A stretch of DNA of 53,545 nt from Corynebacterium glucuronolyticum (GTDB lineage: Bacteria; Actinomycetota; Actinomycetes; Mycobacteriales; Mycobacteriaceae). The first letter of the stretch is position 1, and every line of letters starts with the position of its first letter. The stretch covers positions 1 to 53,545 of the forward strand of contig JALFAQ010000024.1 in assembly GCA_022772305.1 (NCBI GenBank), given 5' to 3'. Of the stretch, positions 8,362 through 16,096 are shown piece by piece. Position numbers and translations under genes: made by a program. The notes beneath the pieces were generated by a model, which was not told where the DNA came from, made no database searches, and saw nothing but the letters and a program-made list of their open reading frames with translations.

Positions 8362-8946
8362 ATGTCGATCGAAACGTTTCTTCTCCACCCGCCCGTGACG
8401 CAGGTTTTCCTCATCCACGGCTACCATTCCTCGCCGCATAAGAAGTGGTTCCAGTGGCTGAACCTGCAGGGCATTATGAAGAACATCAAGTTCAAGGCGA
8501 TTGAGCTCCCGGACCCGGACAATCCCGACCCGGAGAAGTGGCGCGAGACGATTGCCTTGGAGATCGGCGTTGTCACCAAGCAGATTGGGATTGTTGGTCA
8601 TTCTCTCGGCTGTCAGGCTGCTCTTCAGTACCTCGATTCGCTTTCCGACGATCAGTGGAAGCTCGGCCGTATGGTCCTGGTCTCCGGTTTCAACGAGCCA
8701 TTTGGCGACGACCCCGCGATCGCTAGCTTCGTCGGCGACGGTGTCGACCTGGGTCACATCAAGGGCCACGTCGGCGGCATCACCGTCATTCGCTCCGATG
8801 ACGACCCCGAGGTCCCCACAGAGCTCACCGATAAGCTCGCCATCGGCCTCGGCGTTCCCCCGACCGTCGTCCCCGGCGCCAAGCACTTCCGCGATTCCGA
8901 CGGCATCGGCCAGGTCCCCGAGGTCCTCGAGGGGCTCGTCAAGTAG
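8362..8946 (+). CDS. Small alpha/beta serine hydrolase, RBBP9/YdeN family
   Basis: 194 residues from the ATG at 8362. Features: beta strand and oxyanion motif VFLIHGYHSSPHKKW (residues 15-29), nucleophile elbow GHSLGC with Ser81, an acidic residue in ITVIRSDDDPEVP, and the catalytic His in VPGAKHFRDSDG. Length and motif order match the RBBP9/YdeN family of small single-domain hydrolases, whose physiological substrates are mostly unknown. No signal peptide, so cytoplasmic. An upstream in-frame ATG at 8278 would add 28 residues that overlap the divergent surface-protein leader region and look non-coding. Its stop is 4 bases from the end of the convergent DUF1707 gene. Confidence 0.85.
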   Translation: MSIETFLLHPPVTQVFLIHGYHSSPHKKWFQWLNLQGIMKNIKFKAIELPDPDNPDPEKWRETIALEIGVVTKQIGIVGHSLGCQAALQYLDSLSDDQWKLGRMVLVSGFNEPFGDDPAIASFVGDGVDLGHIKGHVGGITVIRSDDDPEVPTELTDKLAIGLGVPPTVVPGAKHFRDSDGIGQVPEVLEGLVK

Positions 8947-8949
8947 CTC

Positions 8950-9474
8950 CTACTTATCTAGGAACTTCTCGGCTGCGCCAAGCGCCCTGTCCTTCAGGGC
9001 GCGCACGCGTTGCTGGTCGCTCTTCTTCTGCTCGAGCGCCACGAGTTTTTGCTGGTATGCGAGCTCGCGCAGCCGTTCCCTACGCAGCTGCGCCGCCGAC
9101 GGCATGTACCACGAGTCCGGCCCGATCTTCATCACATACAGGAGGATGAACACGACGACGGGCAGCAACACAAACAGGATGCTCAGCTGACTAGCAGTAA
9201 ATCCGATCCCCGCCACCGCCGCGACCATCGACAGCCCAAGGATCCCCGCCTTGGGGTGCCCAGCTTTCTTCCGGTATTCCTCAATCTCGCTGACGGTATA
9301 CGACTCCTCCGGCAAGTCCCGGAACAGCCCCGCCACCTGGTCGTCGGTCACGGCTTCGGCGACTTTTTGCACCCGCTCCTCGTACTCCGCGAGCGTCAGC
9401 CGGCCGTCCGCAAAGTGCGTCCCGAGCGCATTCATCGCGCGCGTCCGTTCCTCGTCCGACAACCTGTAGTTCAT
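8950..9474 (-). CDS. DUF1707 (SHOCT-like) domain membrane protein
   Basis: 174 residues. The N-terminus (about 1-55) matches the DUF1707 pattern: YRLSDEERTRAMNALGTHFA, DGRLTLAEYEERV and a terminal LFRDLPE. Two hydrophobic helices follow (AGILGLSMVAAVAGIGFTAS and SILFVLLPVVVFILLYVM, about 88-125), then a charged coiled-coil-like C-terminus ending in FLDK. Proteins of this type are common in actinobacteria next to membrane functions; the role is not known. It sits 21 bases downstream of the Fe-S oxidoreductase stop, but that gene is transcribed toward it, so the DUF1707 gene may be the last gene of the same minus-strand transcript. Confidence 0.8.
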   Translation of the reverse strand: MNYRLSDEERTRAMNALGTHFADGRLTLAEYEERVQKVAEAVTDDQVAGLFRDLPEESYTVSEIEEYRKKAGHPKAGILGLSMVAAVAGIGFTASQLSILFVLLPVVVFILLYVMKIGPDSWYMPSAAQLRRERLRELAYQQKLVALEQKKSDQQRVRALKDRALGAAEKFLDK

Positions 9475-9495
9475 ACCCTCAGCCTACCCATTTTC

Positions 9496-12096
9496 TTACT
9501 TGTCAGCGTCCTCCTCTTTCGAATCTACAGCTGTTGGTCGCGGTGCGTTCGGCGTCGGCGCTGCGGGCGTCGGCGTGGGGACGCGGTTTCCTGCCGGGAC
9601 ATGCGGGGCGGCTGGTACCGGAACGGCTGGGGACGAGGGGGTAGGTGTGGTAGGTGTGGGTGTCTGTCTTGCGGTCGGCTTGGGTACCGCTGGTGCCGCA
9701 GGGGTAGGTGTCGGTGCACCTGGCACGGCAGGCGTCGGTGTTGCTGGAGTTGGGGCCGCAGGCTTGGGTGTTGGTACAGCGGGGGTTGGTGCCTTCGGCG
9801 TTGCAGCAGCTGGCGTTGGCGCAGCCGGTGCCGTGGGTTTCGGAATCGATGGCGTTGGTGCACTTGGGGTAGCCGGCGTGGGCGTTGCAGCAGCCGGTGC
9901 TGCAGGCGTCGGCACGCTGTGGGTTGCCGGTGCTGCCGGCGTCGGAATGGACGGCGTGGGTGCGTTCGGTGCGGCTGGTGTAGGCGTTGCTGCGGTGGGC
10001 GCGGAAGGTGTCGGCACGGAGGGTGCGGCAGGCGCAGCAGGCGCGCTCGGTGCCACAGGCGGAGTCGACGGCACCGGTGCTGGCGCGGCCTCCTGGGTCT
10101 TCTTCACCGGTCGGATTGGCAGCTGGCCGTCGACGAGGACGGAGTCGCGGAGGCGGACGGCGACGTCGGTGACGGTCGTCGTGTAGCCGCCGGATTTCAC
10201 GCCGGTTTCCAGCATGGTGGAGCAGAACGGGCAGGCGACGGCGATGTCGGTGGCGCCGGTCGTCGCGGCTTCCTCGGCGCGGAAGTCGGAGATGTGCCGG
10301 CCGATGTTTTCCTCCATGAACATGCGGGCGCCGCCGGCGCCACAGCAAAACGCCTCGTTGCGGTTGTGCGGCATTTCGGCAAGGTCGGCGCCAGTGGCGG
10401 CGAGGAGTTCGCGGGGCGGATCGAAGACCTTGTTGTGGCGACCGAGGAAGCACGGGTCGTGGTAGGTGATGCGTTCGCGGTGCTCGGGCCCGCGGGGCGT
10501 GGGCGTGAGTTTGCCGTCGCGCACGAGCCGGTTGAGCAGCTGCGTGTGGTGGAGAACCTGGTAGTTCCCGCCGAAGTCGGGGTACTCGTTGCTGAAGGTG
10601 TTGAAGCAGTGGGCGCAGCTGGTGACGATGGTCTGCACGCCGGCGGCGTTCAAGTTCTCGATGTTTTCGGTGGCGAGCTGCTGGAAGAGGAATTCGTTGC
10701 CGGCGCGGCGCGCGGGGTCGCCGGTGCAGGTTTCGGATTCGAGGACGGCAAACGAAACGCCGGCGACGTTCAAGAGTTCGACGAGCGCGCGGGAGGTTTT
10801 CACGCCGCCTTCGTCAAGGGAGCCGGCGCAGCCGACCCACAGCAGGTACTCGTATCCGTCCGCGGAGTCGCCGGGCTTCAGCACCGGTACGTCGATGCCG
10901 TCGCGTTGGGCTTTCTTCACCCACGCCATGCGGTCCTTCCGGTTGCGACCCCACGGGTTGCCCTTGACCTCGAGGTTTTTGAACATGCCGGTGAGCTCGC
11001 TGGGGAACTGCGATTCCTCGAGGACGCGGTAGCGCCGTAGGTTGGCGACGTGATCGATGTGCTCAATGTCGACAGGGCATTGTTCGACGCAGGCACCGCA
11101 GTTGGTGCAGGACCACAGGACATCGTCGGTGATCTCGAGGCCGTCGCGGATGTCGGTGATGACCTTGCGGGGGCTCAGCGGCTTGCCGGTGTTCCACGCG
11201 GGGCAGAGATCCTGGCAGCGGTTGCATTCGGTGCAGGTATGAGCGTCGAGAAGCCCCTTCCAGGAAAGGTCTTCGGGCGTGCCGACGCCGAGACGTGGGG
11301 CCTCCGAGGCGTTGTCGAGCGTCAACGGTTGGCCGTCGTACTCCAGTGGCGCGAGCGCACCGAGGGCGGGCGCCCCATCGGGGTTGCGCTGCAAGAAGAT
11401 GTTGAAGAAGGCGAGGAAACGGTGCCAGGCCACGCCCCAGGACAGCTGGGTGCCGACCACCCACAGCCAGATCGTGCCGGTGGCGAGCTTGATGAACGCG
11501 AACACGGACACGAGCACGGGGGAGGCGGGGAGCAACTCCGCGACAAAGCGGCTGAAGAAGTCGACGACGGGGTGCCCGCCACCGTACGTGGCGATTTTGC
11601 CCGCCTTGACGAGGATCATTCCCAGGCCCTCGAGGAGGACGACGAGTTCGACGAAGAGCGCTGCGTGCCAGTTGGTGCCACGGTGGCGTTTCCCTAGCCA
11701 GTGGATGGCCATGAGGACGAGGATGCCGACGACGGTACCAAGCCCCAAAAGCTCGTCGATGAAGTGGTAGACCGCGGTGGAGCCGACGAGCGGCCAGCCA
11801 CCGGCGGGGTTGAACATTTGGATGTAGGCCTCAAACCAGACGACGGCGCCGAGGAGGAACCCGACCATAACGAGCCAGTGCATGGCGGAGACAAGCGGCT
11901 TGCGGCTGAGTTCTGTGTGGAATACGACTTCTTTGATGAGCGTGCCGAGGCGCGTCATGGGTTTAGCGGTGCGCGTCGTGGTGCGTTTGCCGCGCGCGAT
12001 GGTGGTGTACATCGTCCATGCCCCACGCAGGAAGAAGCACCAGGCGGGGAGGGTGATGACGATGCCGATGAGGCCGATGATGGTGGTCGCATCCAT
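9496..12096 (-). CDS. etfD: Membrane-bound Fe-S oxidoreductase (EtfD-like) with long Pro/Ala/Thr tail
   Basis: 866 residues from ATG 12096; the longer frame adds a non-hydrophobic 34-residue leader that looks non-coding. Domain order: about five membrane helices in a NarI-like region (1-270); two 4Fe-4S motifs, CTECNRCQDLCP and CTNCGACVEQCPVD (about 285-345); and two CCG-type cysteine domains, with VGCAGSLDEGG near 422 and FCCGAGGARMF near 582, ending with VACPFCSTMLETGVK. This is the layout of mycobacterial Rv0338c/EtfD, which passes electrons from electron-transfer flavoprotein in fatty-acid beta-oxidation to the membrane quinone pool. Residues after about 667 form a low-complexity tail of Pro, Ala and Thr (units like PTPAAPNAPTPSIPTPAAP) not seen in the core family. 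The symbol rests on family resemblance. Confidence 0.82.
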   Translation of the reverse strand: MDATTIIGLIGIVITLPAWCFFLRGAWTMYTTIARGKRTTTRTAKPMTRLGTLIKEVVFHTELSRKPLVSAMHWLVMVGFLLGAVVWFEAYIQMFNPAGGWPLVGSTAVYHFIDELLGLGTVVGILVLMAIHWLGKRHRGTNWHAALFVELVVLLEGLGMILVKAGKIATYGGGHPVVDFFSRFVAELLPASPVLVSVFAFIKLATGTIWLWVVGTQLSWGVAWHRFLAFFNIFLQRNPDGAPALGALAPLEYDGQPLTLDNASEAPRLGVGTPEDLSWKGLLDAHTCTECNRCQDLCPAWNTGKPLSPRKVITDIRDGLEITDDVLWSCTNCGACVEQCPVDIEHIDHVANLRRYRVLEESQFPSELTGMFKNLEVKGNPWGRNRKDRMAWVKKAQRDGIDVPVLKPGDSADGYEYLLWVGCAGSLDEGGVKTSRALVELLNVAGVSFAVLESETCTGDPARRAGNEFLFQQLATENIENLNAAGVQTIVTSCAHCFNTFSNEYPDFGGNYQVLHHTQLLNRLVRDGKLTPTPRGPEHRERITYHDPCFLGRHNKVFDPPRELLAATGADLAEMPHNRNEAFCCGAGGARMFMEENIGRHISDFRAEEAATTGATDIAVACPFCSTMLETGVKSGGYTTTVTDVAVRLRDSVLVDGQLPIRPVKKTQEAAPAPVPSTPPVAPSAPAAPAAPSVPTPSAPTAATPTPAAPNAPTPSIPTPAAPATHSVPTPAAPAAATPTPATPSAPTPSIPKPTAPAAPTPAAATPKAPTPAVPTPKPAAPTPATPTPAVPGAPTPTPAAPAVPKPTARQTPTPTTPTPSSPAVPVPAAPHVPAGNRVPTPTPAAPTPNAPRPTAVDSKEEDADK
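9500..10096 (-). repeat. Pro-Ala-Thr low-complexity C-terminal tail of the Fe-S oxidoreductase
   Basis: About 200 codons encoding degenerate PTPxAP, APTPxIP and AATPTP units. The same DNA reads open on the plus strand as Gly-Val-Gly repeats, which is a composition artefact. Confidence 0.85.
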
Positions 12097-12414
12097 GTGC
12101 AAAGTGGGTCCTACTCTCGTGTTCGCTTGTGTAGCTTTAGCGTACCTGGCGTGGGAGTGCGTGCGAAACGCTAGATGGCTGAAAGCGGTCTTTACCAAAT
12201 CGGAGATTCACCGAGTTCGCAGTATCTGTGATCGCCTCCACTCCACAGTAAACGATGGCCGGAGCCCCACCCGTAACGGCGACGCGTCGGCGCGTGTGTG
12301 CGTGTCAGGGTGATGCCACTGGTGACACGGAAGCGGGCACGGCGGCAGGCGCGTATGTCAAGCCTCGGTTGCGACCATGTCTCACAAAACAGATTGTTTA
12401 TGGCACGTTATAGG

Positions 12415-12430
12415 CAGACCGAGCAGTCTG
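12415..12430. promoter_or_regulatory. McbR-like operator, distal (cysI)
   Basis: Perfect dyad CAGAC-N6-GTCTG. The corynebacterial sulfur repressor McbR binds TAGAC-N6-GTCTA; spacing and core agree, with one symmetric T-to-C change. Location upstream of the sulfate operon fits. Confidence 0.5.
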
Positions 12431-12494
12431 TAGGATGCCTGTTATTTGGCGGAAACGCCTTCTAAAGACAATGAACTACCACGTCTATTGCAAC

Positions 12495-12510
12495 TAGACC
12501 GAACGGTATG
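12495..12510. promoter_or_regulatory. McbR-like operator, proximal (cysI)
   Basis: TAGAC-CGAACG-GTATG: 8 of 10 positions match TAGAC-N6-GTCTA. The inner ACCG-AA-CGGT is itself a TetR-type dyad, consistent with McbR being a TetR-family protein. It lies between the candidate -35 and -10 of cysI. Confidence 0.45.
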
Positions 12511-12546
12511 GTAAAACGGTTGTACACAACCAGAGAGGTTCAAACC

Positions 12547-14217
12547 ATGACTACGAAGCTTGCCATCCACACAGGCATTCCCCGCGGGAAGCGTTCCGAC
12601 GGGCAATGGGCCCTGGACGGCCGTGAACCGCTGAACGCAGACGAGGTCATCAAGCAGGATGACCCTGGCCTCGCCGTCAAGCAGCGGATTATTGAGCACT
12701 ACTCTCACGAGGGGTTCGACTCGATCGTCCCCGACGATCTCGCACCGCGCATGAAGTGGTGTGGGATTTACACGCAGCGCCGCCAGGACCTCGGCGGGGA
12801 GATGACCAACAAACTGGACAACTCCGAGCTGCAGGACAAATACTTCATGATGCGCGTCCGCTTCGACGGCGGCCGCGCCACCCCGGAGCAGCTGCGCGTC
12901 GTGGGCGGCATCTCCCGCGACTTCGGTCGTGGCACCGCGGACTTCACCGATCGGCAAAACATCCAGATCCACTGGATCGAGATTGAAAACGTGCCGGAGA
13001 TCTGGGAGCGCCTCGACGCGGTCGGCCTGTCCACCCTCCTGGGCTGCGGCGACGTCCCCCGCGTCATCCTCGGCTCACCTGTCGCGGGCGTCGCCGCCGA
13101 CGAAATCATCGACGCCACCCCCGCCATCGAGCGCATTAAAAACGAGTACCTGCTGGACCCGGAATTCCACAACCTGCCGCGCAAGTTCAAGTCGGCGATC
13201 TCCGGCAACTCCCGCCAGGACATCACCCATGAAATCCAGGACCTCGCTTTCGTCGGCGTCACCCACCCGGAGTACGGCCCGGGCTTCGATGTCTGGGTCG
13301 GCGGAGGGCTCTCCACCAACCCGATGATCGCCCAGCGCCTCGGCGTGTGGGTCCCGCTCGAGGACGTCCCCGAGGTGTGGGCAAATACCGTCCGCATCTT
13401 CCGCGACTACGGCTACCGTCGCCTCCGCAACCGCGCGCGCCTCAAATTCCTCGTCGCTAGCTGGGGGATCGAGCGTTTCCGTGCGGTCCTCGAGGAGTAT
13501 CTCGGTCATTCGCTTGTCGACGGCGTCGCCCCACCGATCCTCACAGGTAACCGTGACCACATTGGTGTCCACGCACAAAAGGATGGTCGGTTTTACGTCG
13601 GTGTGAAGCCAACCGTCGGTCACGCCTCGGGCACCCAGCTCATGGCCATTGCCGATGTCGCCGAGCGGTTCGGAGTGTCCCGCATCCGCACCACCCCGAG
13701 CAAGGAGCTGCTCTTCCTCGACGTCGAAGAGGAAGACGTCACCGCCCTGCAGGACGCGCTGGAGGAGCTCGGCCTCTACCCGCGCCCCTCGGAGTTCCGC
13801 CGCGGCATCATCTCTTGCACCGGCCTGGAATTCTGCAAGCTGGCGCTCACCACCACCAAGGCCCGCGCCATCGAGCTCGTCGGCGAGCTCGAAAAGCGTG
13901 TCGGTGATCTGGATGTCCCCATCACCATTTCCCTCAACGGGTGCCCCAACTCCTGCGCCCGCACGCAGGTGTCCGATATCGGGCTGAAAGGCCAACTCGT
14001 TGAGGGTGAAGAGGGATTCCAGGTACACCTGGGCGGCGCGCTCGGCGTGCAGGACCCCGAGATTGGCTTTAAACTGCGGGGACTTAAGGTCAAAAGCCGT
14101 GAGTTGGGAGATTACGTGGTACAACTCGTCGAAAAGTTCAAAGAACAGCGACACCCCGGCGAACAGTTCCGCGATTGGGTACGCCGAGCACCGGAGGAGG
14201 ACCTGCAATGGCGGTAA
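12547..14217 (+). CDS. cysI: Assimilatory sulfite reductase (ferredoxin-type)
   Basis: 556 residues. Reduces sulfite to sulfide with six electrons using siroheme coupled to a 4Fe-4S cluster. The cluster ligands are visible as CTGLEFC (C-x5-C, about residue 423) and NGCPNSC (C-x3-C, about residue 464), in the order typical of the sulfite/nitrite reductase hemoprotein family. The siroheme-contacting stretch near GGISRDFGRGTADFTDRQNI is also present. The start ATG 12547 has an AGAGAGG ribosome binding site; the longer frame from 12508 runs into the promoter. The corynebacterial ferredoxin reductase gene fpr2, often upstream, is absent here. cysX overlaps the last ten bases. Confidence 0.92.
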   Translation: MTTKLAIHTGIPRGKRSDGQWALDGREPLNADEVIKQDDPGLAVKQRIIEHYSHEGFDSIVPDDLAPRMKWCGIYTQRRQDLGGEMTNKLDNSELQDKYFMMRVRFDGGRATPEQLRVVGGISRDFGRGTADFTDRQNIQIHWIEIENVPEIWERLDAVGLSTLLGCGDVPRVILGSPVAGVAADEIIDATPAIERIKNEYLLDPEFHNLPRKFKSAISGNSRQDITHEIQDLAFVGVTHPEYGPGFDVWVGGGLSTNPMIAQRLGVWVPLEDVPEVWANTVRIFRDYGYRRLRNRARLKFLVASWGIERFRAVLEEYLGHSLVDGVAPPILTGNRDHIGVHAQKDGRFYVGVKPTVGHASGTQLMAIADVAERFGVSRIRTTPSKELLFLDVEEEDVTALQDALEELGLYPRPSEFRRGIISCTGLEFCKLALTTTKARAIELVGELEKRVGDLDVPITISLNGCPNSCARTQVSDIGLKGQLVEGEEGFQVHLGGALGVQDPEIGFKLRGLKVKSRELGDYVVQLVEKFKEQRHPGEQFRDWVRRAPEEDLQWR

Positions 14218-14447
14218 GACGCAAGCCGAACCCCAACAGGAACTTCCCCATCCACTGCCCGTACTGCGCCTCCACCGCGCTCGAACCCCACGAGGTCGAC
14301 GAATTCGGTTGGGAGTGCGGCGAGTGCCTGCGCGTGTTCTCCGTCCGTTTCCACGGTCAGGACGACCCCGACAACCGGCCCCGACCCACGGCCTCCACCC
14401 ACGAGGCGCATCTCAAAGATGCAAGAAAAGGAAGCGTTCATGATTAA
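14208..14447 (+). CDS. cysX: CysX, small four-cysteine electron-carrier-like protein
   Basis: 79 residues. Its start ATG lies inside the cysI 3' end (10-base overlap) and its stop overlaps cysH by 8 bases, so translation is coupled. The visible motifs are CPYC and CGEC, a zinc-ribbon or rubredoxin-like four-cysteine arrangement in a basic N-terminal half. In C. glutamicum the small CysX gene at this exact position is proposed to donate electrons to CysI; direct proof for this protein is lacking and metal type is uncertain. Confidence 0.82.
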   Translation: MAVRRKPNPNRNFPIHCPYCASTALEPHEVDEFGWECGECLRVFSVRFHGQDDPDNRPRPTASTHEAHLKDARKGSVHD

Positions 14448-15201
14448 CCTCACCGGCGGCTCGTTTGTGGACATCAAACGACCAACCGTCACCCCCACCC
14501 CGCCGTTGGACCCGGACATCGCCGAGACCAACGCCCAGCTCGTGGAGGAGTACGCGGACAGTCTTTACGACGCCTCCGCCGAAACCATCCTCACCTGGGC
14601 CCACGAGCACGCCCCCGGCCCCCTCGTGGTCACCCTCTCCATGGAAAACACGGTGCTGTCCGAGCTCGCCAGCCGCTACCTTCCCGACGCCGACGGCCTC
14701 TTCCTCGACACCGGCTATCACTTCCCGGAGACCCTCGAGGTCGCCGACAAGGTGGAGAAGCGCTACCCGCAACGTCTTGTCCGAGCGCTCCCGCGCCAAA
14801 CCGTTGCCGAACAGGACGCCGAGTGGGGGAAGGACCTCTTCGCCTCGAACCCCACCGCCTGCTGCGACCTGCGCAAGGTGGATCCGCTCAACCGGGCGCT
14901 CGGCACCTACGTCGGCTGGGTGACAGGCCTTCGGCGTGCCGACGGCCCCACCCGCGCCACCGCGCCGGCGCTGAGCCTCGACAAGACCGGGCGGCTGAAG
15001 ATCTCGCCGATCATCACGTGGACGCTGGACGATACCGAGCGCTACATCCAAGAACACGACCTCATCGAAAATCCCCTGACCCACGAGGGCTACCCCTCCA
15101 TCGGCTGCGCGCCGTGCACGAGAAAGGTACGCCCCGGCGAGGATCCCCGCGCCGGGCGTTGGGCAGGGTTTTCCAAGACAGAATGCGGGCTTCACCAGTA
15201 A
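14440..15201 (+). CDS. cysH: Adenylylsulfate (APS) reductase
   Basis: 253 residues, starting at ATG 14440 behind AAAAGGAAG and inside the cysX end. Thiol-dependent reduction of activated sulfate to sulfite. The CC pair (ACCDLRKVDP) plus CxxC (GCAPCTRKV) are the four ligands that bind a 4Fe-4S cluster in APS-type reductases; PAPS-type enzymes lack them. The catalytic C-terminal ECGLH motif is present (KTECGLHQ). An ATP-PP-loop-like fold is indicated by VVTLSMENTVLSEL and DTGYHFPET. The APS rather than PAPS assignment agrees with the absence of cysC in the operon. cysD begins one base after the stop. Confidence 0.92.
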   Translation: MINLTGGSFVDIKRPTVTPTPPLDPDIAETNAQLVEEYADSLYDASAETILTWAHEHAPGPLVVTLSMENTVLSELASRYLPDADGLFLDTGYHFPETLEVADKVEKRYPQRLVRALPRQTVAEQDAEWGKDLFASNPTACCDLRKVDPLNRALGTYVGWVTGLRRADGPTRATAPALSLDKTGRLKISPIITWTLDDTERYIQEHDLIENPLTHEGYPSIGCAPCTRKVRPGEDPRAGRWAGFSKTECGLHQ

Positions 15202-15202
15202 C

Positions 15203-16096
15203 ATGCTTTCACCACATTTAAAAGACCTAGAAAACGAGTCCATCTACATCCTCCGCGAGGTGGCCGGCCAAACCGACAACGCCGCCATCCTCTTCTCCGG
15301 TGGCAAGGATTCCTGCCTCGTCCTCGAGCTAGCGAAGCGGGCGTTCGCCCCGGCGGCCATCCCGTTCGAGCTGCTGCACGTGGACACCGGCCACAACTTC
15401 CCCGAGGTCATCAAGTTCCGTGACCGGGTCGCGAGCCAGGCGGGCATCCGCCTCCACGTCGCCCACGTCCAGGACTGGATCGACCGTGGAGAACTGCAGG
15501 AACGCCCCGATGGCACCCGCAACCCCCTGCAGACCGTGCCACTCGTGGAGACGATCGAGGAGCGCGGCTACGAGGCCGTCCTCGGCGGCGCCCGCCGCGA
15601 CGAGGAGCGCGCCCGCGCCAAGGAGCGCATCTTCTCCGTCCGCGATTCCTTCGGCGGCTGGGATCCCCGCCGCCAGCGCCCGGAACTGTGGAACCTGTAC
15701 AACGCGAAGGTCCTCCCCGGCGAAAACGTCCGCGTCTTCCCCATCTCCAACTGGACGGAGATGGACGTGTGGGAGTACATCGGTGCCCGAAACATTGAGC
15801 TCCCGCCGATCTACTTCGCCCACCAGCGCACCGTCTACAACCGCGACGGCATGTGGCTCACCCCCGGCCCGTGGGGCGGTCCGAAAAAGGGCGAAGAGCT
15901 GGTGGAAAAGACGGTCCGCTACCGCACGGTCGGCGACGGCAGCTGCACGGGCGCCGTCGAATCCACGGCCACCACGGTCGACGAGGTCATCGCCGAAATC
16001 GGCACCTCGACACTCACCGAGCGCGGTGCCACCCGCGCAGACGACAGACTCAGTGAATCCTCCATGGAGGACCGCAAACGGGAGGGATACTTCTAA
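15203..16096 (+). CDS. cysD: Sulfate adenylyltransferase subunit 2
   Basis: 297 residues. Catalytic ATP-pyrophosphatase subunit forming APS from sulfate and ATP together with CysN. The PP-loop SGGKDS is at about residues 32-37, followed by HVDTGHNFPEVI and the arginine-rich GGARRDEERARAKERIFS, all diagnostic for CysD. The C-terminus ends in the conserved MEDRKREGYF. The gene begins one base after the cysH stop and its stop codon shares its last base with the cysN start, so the operon is translationally coupled here. Confidence 0.94.
   Translation: MLSPHLKDLENESIYILREVAGQTDNAAILFSGGKDSCLVLELAKRAFAPAAIPFELLHVDTGHNFPEVIKFRDRVASQAGIRLHVAHVQDWIDRGELQERPDGTRNPLQTVPLVETIEERGYEAVLGGARRDEERARAKERIFSVRDSFGGWDPRRQRPELWNLYNAKVLPGENVRVFPISNWTEMDVWEYIGARNIELPPIYFAHQRTVYNRDGMWLTPGPWGGPKKGEELVEKTVRYRTVGDGSCTGAVESTATTVDEVIAEIGTSTLTERGATRADDRLSESSMEDRKREGYF

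Larger units (their letters stand above)
12097..12546. promoter_or_regulatory. Divergent control region between etfD-like gene and cysI
   Basis: A 450-base gene-free stretch separating divergent genes. It holds two McbR-like dyads (listed separately). A plausible cysI promoter is TTGCAA (12488-12493), 18 bases, TAAAAC (12512-12517), which would place the proximal dyad between -35 and -10. The ribosome binding site AGAGAGG lies shortly before ATG 12547. No tRNA, ORF or riboswitch fold was recognised. Confidence 0.5.

Noticed and set aside
9500..10186. Plus-strand Gly-Val-Ala repeat protein (PE_PGRS-like look)
   Set aside because: Antisense reading of the Pro/Ala/Thr tail of the Fe-S oxidoreductase; no ribosome binding site and no signal.
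13075..14208. Minus-strand 377-codon frame opposite cysI
   Set aside because: Shadow of cysI; residue use is typical of antisense GC-rich DNA.
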